Assembly: GCA_018296165.2 (NCBI GenBank)
Contig: JACKQL020000001.1
Location: forward strand, 1,488,001-1,552,000
Origin: Termitomyces sp. T153
Lineage: Eukaryota > Basidiomycota > Agaricomycetes > Agaricales > Lyophyllaceae
DNA: 64,000 nucleotides
Direction of reading: 5' to 3'
Part shown: positions 34,201 to 47,200 of the stretch, in pieces
Position numbering within the stretch: the first letter of the stretch is position 1
How the letters are laid out: every line of letters starts with the position of its first letter
Made by a program: the position numbers and the translations under genes
Notes under the pieces: generated by a model
The model's database searches: none
The model's input: only the letters and a program-made list of their open reading frames with translations
What the model was told of the DNA's origin: nothing

Positions 34201-35181
34201 ATATACATTGACACCATGTTCATGCCACCCTCCAATAAGTCCAAATATATCATTCAAGGACATTGTTTGCTAACTCATTATCCCAAGTTTCATATGCTCA
34301 CCAGAGAGAACACTAAAGCTATTGCTAAATGGCTATATGAGGACATTGTCTATTGCTGGGGAGCACTTAGCAAAATTGTTACCAACAATGGACCTCCAAT
34401 TTTGAAGGCAGTCACCTACTTGGCAAAGAAGTATAACTTGCACCACATCTGGATCTCTGGTTACAATAAGTGTGCCAATGGCATAGTTGAGCGACCCCAC
34501 TTCGATGTTCACCAAGCTCTCTTCAAAGTGGTCGATGGCAACCAGTCCAGGTGGAGTACTGCTACTTACTCTGTCTTTTGGTCAGAATGTGTTACAGTTC
34601 ACAAGCAAATGGGTTGCTCCTCATACTTTGCAACAACTGGCACCCACCCTCTCCTGCTGGCTGACATAGTGGAAGTGACATCTTTGCAACCGCCACCAAA
34701 CTTGCTATTGTCAACAACTGACCTCATAGCCCACTGAGCAATTGACCTACAATGTCACTAAGAGGATCTCGACCACCTTCACATTAATGTCCTTAGCACT
34801 TGTTGCCTAGCCACCATTTGCTTTGAAGCAGAACATGCTGCTATGATCCACAATTACAATTTCAAAACAGGTGACCTCATACTGATGAGGAACACTAGAA
34901 TCAAGGTGACGCATAACAAGAAAATGAAGCCTCATTACCTAGGCCCACTAGTGGTAATCTCTTGCAACCATGGAGGCGCTTACATTCTTTGCAAACTAGA
35001 TGGCTCAGTACTGCATTGCTCCATTGCTGCCTTTTGTTTGGTCCCTTATTTTGCTAGAGAATACATAACAGTGCCTAGCAATGCCTTTGACATCAACACC
35101 TCACAGCTCAGAGAACTAGAGCAAACCAACCTTGTATATGATAATGATACTGGCAACACCACCAGTGAAGAAGAAAACTAA
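31268..35181 (+). pseudogene. Element A3 pol (protease end to integrase)
   Basis: Starts abruptly inside the protease motif YNILLGCPFDV. RT includes GWTNSVPIFHNDITF with the catalytic box changed to FIDNIG near 32637. RNase H: ILAVDTLY, ARFSQPKLELYGLY. Integrase: HHCC remnant near 34015-34140, IVTNNGPP near 34377 (family TDN/TDNG), VERPHFDVHQALF. The C-terminal domain runs to the natural end TSEEEN with stop at 35179-35181. Numerous stops; Arg codons often appear as Cys, His or stop. Aligns with A1 throughout. Confidence 0.9.
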
Positions 35182-35699
35182 AAAAAAAAAAAACTTACCT
35201 TTCACTAAGCCCTAGCAACTTTTCTTCACTCTGCCTCATTTCTCATTATTCTTGTCCCTACTATCCAGAAAAAAAAATCATCAAAAATACCTTACAAAAA
35301 CATTACTCCCTTTTGTTTTTGCTACTCTTTCATTTTTATTACCTTTGTTAAAGAGGAAAAAAAAAAAGCCTTTTACAGACATTCTACTTTACTATTTTTT
35401 TGTTTTCAATGCTGCACTTGGCCATTCTGTCACCAGTGCTTGGCATGCCTCTAGAGGTATTTCACTATAATGACTTACTGAGCATTTGGCTTCATGCATT
35501 GCTAGCATTAGGTGACAATCGCTGGTGCATAATGCTCCATTGATCTTGCTTTTTCTGTTTCCTCTCAGTTTCTGAATCATGTTAAAGTATTATACATTTT
35601 GGAGCTCCTTAAGAGGGCTAGTCTGTGTCCGTAATGCTAATAAAAAGGCTAGTCTGTGTCCGTAATGCTAATAAAAAGAAGACAAAAGTATATACAGGA
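35182..35699. other. Spacer between A3 pol and antisense gene
   Basis: Begins with a run of 13 A. Contains no supported gene. A 31-bp tandem duplication (GGCTAGTCTGTGTCCGTAAT...) occupies 35616-35646 and 35647-35677, next to the 3' end of the antisense gene. Confidence 0.6.
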
Positions 35700-36949
35700 G
35701 GTGACTGTTGCTAGGCGTTGAGGTCAGCAGCTTGACCTCGATGGGTTCTCCTCTCTTCACCAACTCCCTCTGTTGCTCTATGAAAACCTTCACATTCCTT
35801 ACCAATGCCACCTTTGTTGCTATCCTCTTAGTGAACTTGCCGCCTGTGCTCCTCAATGAGCGGCCACTGTGCAAACAGCTCTTCCTCGTGCTGTTGCAAT
35901 AATAGCAGGGCTGGGCCCCTGTTGGGTACCAGCAGCCCTCTGGGTCATTGTCAGCCCAGCAGTTGTTGCACTGAAAAGTTGTTAGTGACTAATTGAGAGA
36001 CAATTGCTAAGTGCTTACTACTCCTTGCATGCACTTATACTCTTGTCACTTCTCTAGTGACACTGTTACTTTCCCCTTTGCCTTCTTCAGCACCACCCCA
36101 GCCTCCAATCCTGTATCCGCCACCATCAAGGCCTTTTGCCAACAAAGGAGTATAGCCAAGCACTTGTCAGTAAAGGTTTCTTCAATTTGTTCCTGCAAAA
36201 GAAAAGTTAGCAATTGTCGCCAAAAATTAGCAAAAAAGAAAGACTTACCTCAATATCCTCACCCTCCTCTTCTCATGCCTTTCCCTTCCCTTTGCTCCTT
36301 GGAGTTGTCACCAATCTTGGCAACATTGCCAACCCCCTAGTGATGCCACCAGCTGCAGCCTTGGGAGTTGAGGGGCCCACCTCTTGAATGTCTCCACAAT
36401 TCACTGTCTCCTCACCCTTGTGGCCCTTGCTCTGTTCCTCCCCCCTTGCCACCGCTAACGCACCTACTGGGTGCTGGAAGAAAAACTGGTCATTTGGCAA
36501 CAAGTCTTCAAAGAGCTAATGTACCTTAGCAGTGTCACTAGCGCTAGTGACTACCAGGGCACTTACCATCATTCCTGCGGTCAGGTCATCCAGTAGGAAC
36601 TCCAAGGAGGGATCAACAGGAGCCTAGCAAAAAGTGTTAAAACTGTTGCTAAGAAGAAGAAAAGAAGAGATGAACTTATGAAGTGAACATCAAACAAGTG
36701 AATCTATTCCTCCCCCTTGTACTGCTCATAGAGCTGGCAACACTCCTTCTCAACAGTCACTAACTCCAGCCACTCAATACCACTCCTCGCAGTCTTGAAC
36801 CACTGCAACCATGTCTGGAAGATGGCAGTGACCACCAAGCAAGGATCCTTCACTAAAGATGCACAGGCCATAGCAAGTAGATGGTTGACCTGATTGAGGA
36901 AAGCATGGGCCATGGTGATTTTCTCAAGTTGAGAAGTGAGGTCAGCCAT
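35700..36949 (-). pseudogene. Antisense spliced gene of family A, copy 3 (3' deletion)
   Basis: Exon 1 36949-36680 (270 bp, MADLTSQLEKITMAH), intron 1 36679-36624, exon 2 36623-36249, intron 2 36248-36193, exon 3 36192-36019 (174 bp, open except one TGA), intron 3 36018-35971, exon 4 from 35970. Donors of introns 2 and 3 are GTAAGT and GTAAGC, all acceptors AG. Exon 4 gives the clearest cysteine motif, C-x2-C-x8-C-x8-C-x2-C-x6-C (CNNCWADNDPEGCWYP...CYYCNSTRKSC), then a basic stretch. Most of exon 4 and all of exon 5 are deleted: the sequence jumps to the sequence around the natural 3' end. Other damage: TAG in exon 2 and the shared TGA. Confidence 0.78.
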
Positions 36950-37123
36950 AGCAATAAGATTGAGATAGTAGTGGAGATTAGATGAGAGGAAAGTGGGGGT
37001 GATGAAGTTCAAGTGATATTGCCAGCCATTTTTATTTGAAACTTTTTAGTGCATGGATCAAGCAATTGAACATGTGACTTTAGGGTTGACTGAAGACAGT
37101 CAAGATTTCAGTATAGAGGAGGA

Positions 37124-37690
37124 TGATAGGCCCCAGTTGTTGCTGAGCACTATTTTTGGCATTTCAGACTTAGCAGCAGCTGACTACTTTAAATTTGGCA
37201 CAAGTCACAACATTCAGCATGCGGGGCCTAGCCCAAGGTCTGGACCAAAGCATGAGACTTTAGCAACCACAAGACTTATTGATCATGAGAAACATCACAT
37301 GGAGCCTGGAACTTGGGCCTAGATCATCAAGGCCTAGACCTTTTCTAGTAACGATTATTAGTGACCCCAGTAATTCTGGTGACAAAAAGGCATTCTCTTA
37401 CCATATACAGACATATTACCAGACGTGTACCTTTTTATTATCATTCCTCTTGTCAAATTTACCAACATACTTGAATGGTGTTTATACTTCAGAGACTTTA
37501 CTTATAGTTTTCACCTGGTTACAGATTGATGCCTTGTACGGACCATAAACACATTGACAGACACCATTGCTAGTAGCGACTATTTGCTTACTTTCCCATA
37601 CTATACTTTTGAACCATATAAATACTGCTTGTACATAGACATTTCATCATTGAACAACCCCTCCAACAGAGAACCAACTTGGATAGATCC
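37124..37690 (+). repeat. Family A LTR (3' LTR of A3), truncated
   Basis: Starts TGATAGGCCCCAG, preceded by the purine tract AGAGGAGGA (37115-37123). It keeps the TATAAATACTG block and stops about 50 bases after it, where B-family LTR sequence takes over (about 37690). Confidence 0.8.
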
Positions 37691-37694
37691 CTTG

Positions 37695-38655
37695 CACAGA
37701 GTGTAGGAACTTGCAAGGGGAAGCTAAGAAGAGTGATCTGAGCAAGTCTGGAGTGGTTCAGGGAAGTCTAAGACTAAGTATATTAGATGTTGGCTTGGGC
37801 AGGCATCAGGTACAAGTTTGTGGGCACACAAATAGATTGCAGGGTACACGGAGACTTTGCAAGTGATGGGGGTGAAGCAAGAGTTGGATAGAGAGTTGAT
37901 CAAGACTTGATCGGTTATGGGGCCAAGCATGGAGCAAGGTCTGGAGTTGTTGTAAGAATGTTTGGGGATCATAGTGCATGTGCAGAGTTTGTACTGATGT
38001 CAGAATTGAAAGGAACTTTAAGAAACAAAGAAAATGGAGACAATCAAGATGAGACAGAGGCAAGACAAGATGAGACTGAGGAAAGAGATAGATTCAAGGC
38101 TAGAAATAGAAACAGAGACAGAAAGAAACACAAGACACAAATAACCAATTAATGTAATATTAAGACTAGAGTATGAGGAGCTACTCTACAACTTATATAC
38201 TGACTACTGGATAGCTCCAGAGGACAGTGGGTATGGCAGTGGGGCTCAATGGAGCTGTGCAGAGTCAACAGGTGTCAGGTACAATCAAGGGGTGGGCTGT
38301 AGTGATATTCTGGTGGGATCAGCTGGGGATGTGAGTTGCTCTGGAGTCATTGGAATGCTCTAGAGCAGGTCAGGTGAACTAGAGCAGTGGGTCAGAGGTG
38401 TATGATGGGGCCAGAAATAGTAGAGGAAGGTTTCAAAGGCTTAGAGGAGTTGAGAGAAGCATTGCTGGCTGCAGAGAAGGTTGTCAGAGTTAGCCAGGGG
38501 GCCATCAGAGTTTGCCAGAGAAGCATCAGAGTTACCTGGGATGGCCGCAGAGGGTGTCCAATAGTTGGGGAGCTTTGATGAGGCATTGAGGGAGGGACTC
38601 CGGAGGAGCAAGCAGGCTGGGAACAATGTCAGGGTTCCAGGGAGTGAATCATGAC
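37695..38655 (-). repeat. Family B LTR, left-truncated
   Basis: B LTR lacking its first part, right end AATCATGACA at 38655. It contains the complement of the TATATAAGT block (near 38195). CpG-poor compared with the copies beyond 58 kb. Flanked on the right by AGAGG, which here is simply internal B sequence, so it is probably inserted in another B LTR. Confidence 0.75.
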
Positions 38656-38808
38656 AAGAGGCAGGGGAAGCATCAATAGCTGTGGAGAAGGCATCAGAGT
38701 TAGCCAGGGGGCTGTCAGGGTTTGCCAAAGAAGTGTCAAAGTTACCTGGAGTGGGTGCAGAGGGTGAACAAGGGTTGAGGGAGTTTGATGAGGTGTTGGA
38801 AGGGAACC
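38656..38808 (-). repeat. Family B LTR fragment
   Basis: 153 bp of the TTAGCCAGGGGGC-type repeat part of a B LTR, sandwiched between two other B copies. Confidence 0.7.
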
Positions 38809-39817
38809 TGTCAGGTTCTACTGACTATGGTGGCTCAGCTACACTGAATGAGTCCTTACTAGGCAGATGCAATGTTCTGCACTTATAACCTAGCACTCTG
38901 GGGTTAGTGTGGAGTAGAGGGACTTGTGAGAGGAAGCTAAGGGAAGTGGTCTGAGCAAGTCTGAAGTGGTCCAGGGAAGTCTAAGACCAAGTATATTAGG
39001 CATTGGGCTTGGATGGGCATTAGGAACAAGTTTGTGGGTGTGCAAATAAATTGCAGAGTAAGTAGAGGCTTCACCAATGGTGGGGGCAGAGCTGGAGTTT
39101 GATGAAGGATCAATCAAGACTTGATGGGTTCTAGGGCCAAGCAAAGGGCAAGGTCCAGAGTTGTTATAAGTTGGAGATGAAAAGAACTTAGAGAAACAAA
39201 GGAAATAGAGACAATCAAGATGAGATGGAGGCAAGATGAGATGAGACTGAGAGAAGAGATAGATTCAAGACTAAAAACAGAAATAGAGATGGAAAGAAAC
39301 ACAAGACCAAGTAACCAGTTAATGTAATATCAAGATTAGAGTATGAGGTGCTACTTTATAAATTATATGCTGACTACTGGAGAGCTCTAGGGAGCAGGGA
39401 GTGTGGTGGTGGGGCTCAACAGAGCTATGTGGAGTTGATGGGTGTCAGTTGCAATTGAGGGGTGGGCCACAGCAATATTCTGATGGGATCAGTAGGGAAT
39501 GTGGGTTGCTCTGGGTTTGTTGTGATGCTCCCAGAGTAGGTGAGGTAAATCAGGGTGGTGAGCTGCGGATGCACAACAGGGTCAGGAATGGTGGAGGAGA
39601 GTTCCAGGGGCTTAGAGAAAGCATCAATAGCTGCAGAGAAGGTGTTGGAGTTGGCCAGGAGAGCTGTCAGAGTTTGCCAGAGAAGTCTCAGAGTTATCTG
39701 AGGTAGGTGCGGAGAGTAGTATGATGGTTGGGGAGTTTGATGAGGCATTGAGGAGGGACTCCAGGGAAGCAAGTGGGCTGGGAACAATGTCAGGGGTGTA
39801 GGGAGCAGGTTGTGACA
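38809..39817 (-). repeat. Family B LTR, complete
   Basis: 1009 bp, TGTCAGGTTCTACTG...GGTTGTGACA. Flanks GAACC and TCACC do not match clearly, so the insertion history is unresolved. Confidence 0.8.
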
Positions 39818-40165
39818 TCACCTCCCTTTCAGCATTAAGACTCTCAAGATGCAGGGCACAGTTCAGAGATCAGCAGAGTGTGAGAATTAAAGTTGAGTAA
39901 TATTGATCAAACTGCAGCGAGCAATGGTGGCATGGAGAACAAAGTCAAAGTGTAGCTGCTATCTGTCAGGAGGTTCTTTCCAAGTCATTAAAAAGAGTCA
40001 GATATACTCTGAAGCCTTCAGTTTTTATTTATGTCCTCCTCTGCCTATTCTCCAGCATTATCAGCATCATCCACATCATCTGTGGCACCTCCCACTCCTT
40101 CATCTTTAGGAGAGTCCAAGCCTCACTGTGATTGCAGGCAAGTTAAGGCTATGTATTAGAGTTTG
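39818..40165. other. Unassigned 350-bp interval
   Basis: Not LTR-like and without a convincing frame. A short frame at 39903-40109 is not supported by any homology I recognise. Possibly a remnant of B internal sequence or old flanking DNA. Confidence 0.4.
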
Positions 40166-40860
40166 CCATGGCCTGCCCCCCTATTACAACCAGCACCCAT
40201 CAACTCCACATAGCTCTGTCAAGCTCTACCGCCACACCCACTGTCCCCCAGAGCTCTCCAGTAGTCAGTATATAAGTCATAGAGTAGCACCTCATTCTCT
40301 AGTCTTAATATTACATTAATTGGTTACTTGTGTCTTGTGTCTCTTTCTGTTCTGTCTCTGTTTCTATCTTTAGCCTTGAATTTATTTCTTTCCTCAGTTC
40401 CATCTTGTCTTGTCTCTGCCTTGCCTTGACTGTCTTTGTTTCCTTTGTTCTTCTAAGCCCCTTTCATCTCCAATATCATTACAAACTCCACACATGCACT
40501 ACAATCTTCAAACATTCTTATGACAACTCTGGACCTCACCCCTTGCTTGGTTCCAGAATCCATCAGTCTTGATTGATCCCCCATCAAACTCCAGCTGCAC
40601 TCCCATCACTTGCAAAGCTTCCACTTACCCTGCAGTCTATTTATGTGCCCACAAACTTGTTCCTGGATGCCCACCTAAGCCCAATGTTTAATATACTTGA
40701 TCTTAGACTTCCTGGAACCACTCTGTACTTGCTCAGACCACTTTCCTTGGCTTCCCCTTGCAAGTCTCTATAGTCTGCACCACCTCCAGAGTGCTAGGTT
40801 ATAAGTGCAGGACATTGTGTCTGCCTAGTAAGGACTTGCCAGTGTAGCTGAGCCCTTATT
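40166..40860 (+). repeat. Family B LTR fragment, plus orientation
   Basis: Starts within the CCAGCACCCATCAACTCC part and runs through GTATATAAGT (about 40270) and the CCTTTCTCTG-type region to the GCCAGTGTAGCTGAGCCC part. Both ends are missing. Confidence 0.75.
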
Positions 40861-41133
40861 CAATGACTAGCTAGTGATATATGCTGGAGTCAGAAACAGT
40901 GGGTGAGGGTTCCAGGGGCTCAGAAGAGGCAGGAGAAGCATTAACAGCTGTGGAGAAAGCATTGGAGTTAGCCAGAGGGCCATCAGGGTTTGCCAAAGAA
41001 GTGTTGGAGTTACCTAGAGTGCATGTAGAGGGTGAATGAGGGTTGATGGAGTTTAATGGGGCATTAGGGGGAACTTCAGAGAAGCAAGCAAGTTGGAAAC
41101 AATGTTTGGAGGTCCAGGGAGTGGGTTGTGACA
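40861..41133 (-). repeat. Family B LTR fragment, minus orientation
   Basis: End part of a B LTR ending GGGTTGTGACA at 41133. Together with the previous fragment it forms an inverted pair. Confidence 0.7.
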
Positions 41134-44044
41134 AGAGGTAACCATGAGCAGGTGCCCTCAGAAGTGCTCTATCTGTGCCACCAAGGATAGGAACACCAGG
41201 CTCAAGTTTGAGAGCATGCAGCTGTCCATGCATGTCATACTGGGCCTCTCCCCTTTGCTGATTCTGGACCTTCTGGATCCTCCACTGGCATTCCCTTATA
41301 GAGAGGCCTTCTACAAGGATGACCAGAGTAGTGGCAGAGCTCTAGAGGAGGAATGTGAGGAGGAGTTTGGTAGCATACATGAGCCAGAGCTCTCAGACAA
41401 AGTAGTAGAGGTGGGGGACTGGATCTATTGCTACCACTGTACACTTGCTGCTCTCTGCTGCAGAGATCTGGGCTAGCCAAACCACATTCCAGTGGCTGGC
41501 CTAGGCATTCACTGCTAATGCTGTGCCCCAAGAGTTCCAGGATATTGTACCTCCCTACCTTCATGCATTCAAGAATGTTTTTTCCAAAGCCTTGTTTGAC
41601 TTGCTCCTAGAGTGCAAGTGGTGGGACCATGCCATTGAACTACTGTCTGATTACATGCCCTTCAGCTGTAAGGTCTACTCACTAGCACCCAGAGATCAGG
41701 ATAGGCTTGATGCCTTCCTACAAGAGAACCTGGACTCTGGCTGCATATGCCCTTCTTAAGTTTCCAATGGCTTCTCCTGTCTTCTTTATTGAGAAGAAAG
41801 ATGGCTCACTCTAACTGGTCCAGAATTATTGGGTTCTCAACACCATGATGGTGAAGAACCACTACCTCCTCCCCCTCATCTCTGAGCTCATCAACAACCT
41901 CCAGAGTGCACAATACTTCATTGAACTGGATGTCTGGTGAGGCTACAACAATGTGCATATCCAGAAGGGAGACAAATAGAAGGCTGCCTTCTAGACCAAC
42001 TGGGGATTGTTTAAACTGCTCATTACATTCTTTGGACTCACCAACAGCCCCACCACTTTTCAGACAATGATGAACAACATCTTTTGGGACCTCATTGTGG
42101 AGGGTGTAGTGTGTGTATACCTCAACAACATTTTCATCTACACAAAAATGCTGGAAGAACACTGCTGGATCACTTGCCTCATCTTAGAACATTTCCACTA
42201 GCACCAGCTCTACCTCAAACTAGAGAAATGCAAGTTTGAGCAGACCTGAATTGAGTATCTTGGCCTGATCATCTTGCACAGAGCTGTGGAGATGAACCTG
42301 GTAAAGGTGGCAGGCATGGTGGAGTGGCTGAAGCCCAAGAACAAGAAGGAGGTGCAGGTGTTCCTGGTTCCTGGATTTTGCAAACTTCTACTGGAGATTC
42401 ATCTAGAACTTCTTACATTATGCCTGTCCACTATTTGACCTCACTGGGAAGGATGTTTTATAGAGTTGGGGGCCTCTAGAGCAGATGGCCTTTGATGCTC
42501 TCAAGCATGCCATGATCTTATGGCTCATCCTCCTCTTTCTAGACAATAATTCTCTTTTCTAAGTAGAAGCCAACAGCTCCAATTTTGCCACTGAAGCTGT
42601 TCTTTTACAGCAATCCCTGGAGGATGGGAAGTGGCATCTAGTAGCCTTCTACTCTAAGAGCCTAAATGCAGTAGAGAAGACTACAAGATCAACAACAAGG
42701 AGATGCTGGCCATCATCCATTTGTTCAAGGAGTGGCAGCACTTTCTGGAAGGTGCATAGCATAAGTTTGAGGTCTGGATAGATTATAAGAACCTCAAATA
42801 CTTCTGGACAATCAAGAAGCTCAATGATCAACAGGCCCAATGGTCCCTTTACCTAGCCAATTTTGACTTCTTGTTGCACCACAAGCCTGGCTGAAGTATG
42901 GGGAAACCAGATGCCCTGTCCCAGAGAGCATACCACAGCACAGGGGAGGAGGATAACAGCAACATTGTGCTCTTCTGCTCCAAACTGTTTGCAATGCAAG
43001 CCATGGAAGATCTAGCCATCAAGGGAGCAGAGGTAGACATCCTCCAGGACATCTGGCAGAGTAACTAAGATGGTCAGCAGAAGGAACTCATTGTGCAGGC
43101 AGCTTAGGCGCTGAAGTTGGGATGTACCACTGGTGCCAAATTGGTCCACACAGACAAATGGGCCCTCCAGGATGGAATCTTGACCTTCAGGGATTGTATC
43201 TATGTGCTCAATGTTCCAGAGCTCCATCAGAGGATTGTAGAGCAACACTACAACTCCTGCATTGCTGAGCACTCCAGACAATAGAAAACATTGGAGCTAG
43301 TCTTGCAGAACTACTGGTAGCCCCAAATGTCCCAGTATATTGGGTCCTACACTAGTACATGCAATCTCTGTCTTCAGACCAAGCCCCAATGCTCCTCTCT
43401 TCTGGACAGCTACTACACCTACTGCCTATGCCTGCAAAGCAATAGAGCATTGCCTCTGTAGCCTTCATTATAGAGCTCTCCAATGCCCACAGTTACAATA
43501 TGATTATGGTGGTGGTGGACCTGTATGGCAAGCAACCACACTTCATTCTGACTCACACCACTTGCTTTGCTATGAGTGCTATGAATCTGTACTGGAGGAA
43601 CATCTGGAAGCTCCATGGCCTCTCCAACAATTATGTCTCTGACTGGGGGCCACAATTTGTAGCAGACTTCACTAGGGAACTCTACTGACTACTTGGCATG
43701 AAGCTTCACACCTCCACCACCTATCACCTGCAGTCCAATGGCAAGACCAAACATGTAAACCAGAAGGTGGAGCAGTACCTCCATCTCTTCTGCAACAAGT
43801 GCTAGGATGACTGGGATGAACTCCTCCTCAATGCCAAGTTTCAATACAACAACTGCATTCATACTTCCACCCAATTTTCCCCATTCTTCCTTGATACCAG
43901 ATAACACTCCACATGGGCTTTGAATCCTGGGCCCAACCCTTGGAAAATGAAGCAGTAAACAAATTTGTGGACTGGATGAAGAGGTCATAGGAGGAGGCCT
44001 GGGTGGCACTGGCAAAGGCAAAGGACAACATGGTGCAATACTAT
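41134..44044 (+). pseudogene. Element F pol, first part
   Basis: Decayed Ty3/gypsy polyprotein. An upstream acidic frame (41144-41476) is unrecognised. RT starts with FQDIVPPYLHAFKNVFSK, WWDHAIEL; then SPVFFIEKKDGSL, FGLTNSPTTFQTMMNNI; the catalytic box is YLNNIFIYT where the family has YLDDI. RNase H: FEVWIDYKNLKYF, GKPDALSQ. Integrase: HYNSCIAEHS with CNLC, then heavily shifted core sequence. It breaks at VQYY, where element C is inserted. Decay is extreme, with both RT aspartates changed to asparagine. Confidence 0.85.
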
Positions 44045-44260
44045 TGTAATGTTTCTGTTATGGGTTGTCCAGCTTATGGTTCACACTCTGTAAGTCAAAA
44101 CCAGTTAATAGTTCTGGCTACAAATTATGAAGTAAGGCACTGCCTTATGTAAGTAGTAGTATAGTACTTTTAAGGATAGCATCATGTGATACTATCAGTG
44201 TAATTAAATAATAGTATAACTAGTGATATATGTACAGCATATAACAGATGCTCTGTTACA
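44045..44260 (-). repeat. Element C 3' LTR
   Basis: 216 bp, TGTAATGTTTCTGTT...GCTCTGTTACA. It differs from the 5' LTR by small indels and substitutions. The purine stretch GAGGGTA (complement of 44261-44267) adjoins it on the element strand. Confidence 0.88.
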
Positions 44261-47200
44261 TACCCTCATTTTGAGTCTGTTAATGAACTTGCTTCCAACA
44301 ACAAATAAAGTCAACAAAGAAAGGGTGGGATATGGCATCCCATCCAAAGGTGTGCACTGGAATTTGCATGCAAATTCCTATGTTTATCAGTAGTAAAATC
44401 AACTAATTCTACATGGACAAAGCATACTTCAGTGCATTGTCCAACTGCACTGAGTGAAAAATATAGGCTGCTAAAGCCCAAGTGTAGTGATCAATCTTTG
44501 TGAGCTATGATAGTAGCTCACCCCACTTATTTGTCCATCTTTGAGGCCTCTGCTTTCTTGTTGCTCATGATGTCTGCCCAGTGCTCCAATACAGCATTAG
44601 TCATATCACTGAGGCCACTGGATCCAGCCTTAGGAACAGTAGGAGTAGCAACGTTAGTTGCTACCACCACTTCTGTGAGGCTGGGAACAACTTGTAGAGT
44701 TGTTGCTGGTTGGACTGGCATGGTCAATGTGGAGTTGTTGGTGTAATCCAGTTTCATGGACTTCTCTGAGGATGCATCTTCCAAAGATGCATCAGAGCTT
44801 AACAGTGGAATGGAAGTGGCTATAGCTACTGATAATGAAGGCCCCTCCTCAGTTGGGGCTGCACTTATGGAAGGAGCCACTGATAAGGGCTCCTCTGTGG
44901 CAGCTCATAAAGCTCTCATGACCTCTACAAGTTGGTGCAATAGATGAGTGAAATACCATCCTCATCAAAGCACAGCCATTCAGCTACATCAAGAGGAGAG
45001 TGGCCTCTACTCTCATGAATTTGGAGGAGCACATGGAAGTACTGCCAATCATCAGCAGTGAAGACATATCACCCATCATACTCTGGTAGAGGAGGGGGTA
45101 CCCCAATGGTTTGGAGTCAATGATGGCATTTATTGTTGACCCATGTGAACAAGTCCACATGCAGTGCGCTTCTGGTATAATGGTGATCAAGAAAGCATAT
45201 GCCATAGGTATACACATGCTTCACCCAGGAGAGAGGCACACAGTTGGCCAGGAGATGATGTATCACCTCTGTCTTACTCAAATTGTTAATTTGTGTAGGC
45301 AGCACTTGCAGCCTACATAGAGTGAAGGTGTGGGAAGTAATCACATTAGACTCCCCTATACTTTATCAGTAATTGTCTACTGCCTCTCAATAGAAATGTG
45401 GCTGAGCAACCACCATAGCAAATAACCTTATATAAGCCATTCATGCATGCAGAGTAGTCAAGGCCAGTGCCTGATCCAAAATGTAATCAAAGACCAATTG
45501 TTGGTCTATGCACAAAGTGTCATCAATGACCACACCTGAGTACAGGTTCTGTGAACCTGGATGGCCATGGTGCAGAATGTACTGTGCCCATGTTTTGATG
45601 TCAAAGTGATGGCTGATCAGGACTTGATTAAGTTCCACTCTCCAAGTATTGTTATCTGTGTGGCCTAGCATGGCTAACAAATGTGAAGGTAAGGGGACCA
45701 GTATCCAATGGCAGTCTCCTCTAGGCAGAGGTGTTTCCAACTCTGCTGGAGTTAGCTCCATAGCCTGCCTCATTGTTCAGTCCCTCAATTGTGGAGCTGT
45801 AAAAAAGGAGATCTAATAGAACTCATAAAGGAGGAGAGTGGTATAAATCTGCTCTCTTATAGTAACCTTGGATCCACCAATCCAAATGAGTTTAAGGATC
45901 AGGCAAATTTGCTCTGGATTTATGGGCATTCCTCAAGGAGCCCATTTGTATAGGAATTTGTATCATGGAGATATATGAGACCACCATCTCAGTGGAGCAG
46001 GCAAAAACTGCTTTGTTGCCAACAAAAACTGCATTGGTTGTTAGTGACCAGTAGAAGTTGGAGTGTAGCATACCCCTGAAGTCATTCTGGTGCTCAAAGT
46101 GCCTATGAACCAATGTAGTATCCCAGCCATCTGATAGGCAGCTAGGCACTGTATCATTCAGATGCTTGAGGTCCATTTTAGACTTCTCAGCATCAATAGC
46201 CATCTGGCATTAGCATTGTGCTGCTCCTTGTGGCAATGCTACTGAGCATTGTCATTGGAGTCACTGTCCAAGATACATTGTTTAGACATAGGAACATCAT
46301 CATCATCCTTGCTACCTGAGTCAGATGCTACTGGGACACCTGCTATTGCTTGAGCAGATACTTGCTTGGTGACAAAGAATTCTTTGTCACATGGTTCTCA
46401 GTGCACTTGTGGCCTCAACTCTGGGGGGAGCACACCAGGCATAACATAGGTCCTTGACTTGAGAACCTCAATTATACTAGCTTCTGATCCCTGAGGAACA
46501 TTAGCCAGGAAGGCAATTGGGGTGGCAACAACCATAGAGTTGTCTGCCTCTGTTGACATTGCAGCTGGCTGCCCAGTACCAGCTCTTTTTGTGGAGGGCC
46601 TTGATGTTCCCTTCTTTATGGCTGCTGGTTTTGGTAGCTTCACTTGAGCTACCACTGGCTTGGATGGCCCAGCAGAGGATAAGGCTGCCTTGAAATCAGG
46701 ACACTCATCCATCCTCTAGTCATCACCAGCAGGCACCATATCATTATAGGGCACAAGTGGTGCCCTCTACATTGAGGATCCCTTGACAAACACAGAAGGC
46801 TCAGTATGAGCCTTCTTTGCCTCTGGAGGGTTAGGAGGGGTTGCTACACACTTTTTCTTCCTCAAAGCTGAATGGAAGAGGTCTGCCTGAGCCTCATCCC
46901 TTTGATTTCAAATAACATCAAGTTCATTCAGAACTTGAGCTAGTGCTAGCTACACTACAGGATTGTCAAGGACATCAGCACTGACATCCTCTGGAACTCT
47001 GGCTTTGTAAAGCCACTAGAGCAGGTGAGCAAGCTGCTCATTTGTGGCAGTCAAAGGCTCAGGCTCTTTTGCTTTGCCCTTGCCCTTCTTCTTTGCAGAG
47101 AAGCATTGCTCAACCATCTTTCAGGTGGTTGATAAGGGAGTGCTACTGCCCTGTGCTGGTGCAGGTGGCAACATTGCAGTTGCCTTGCCCTCTCCTTTGC

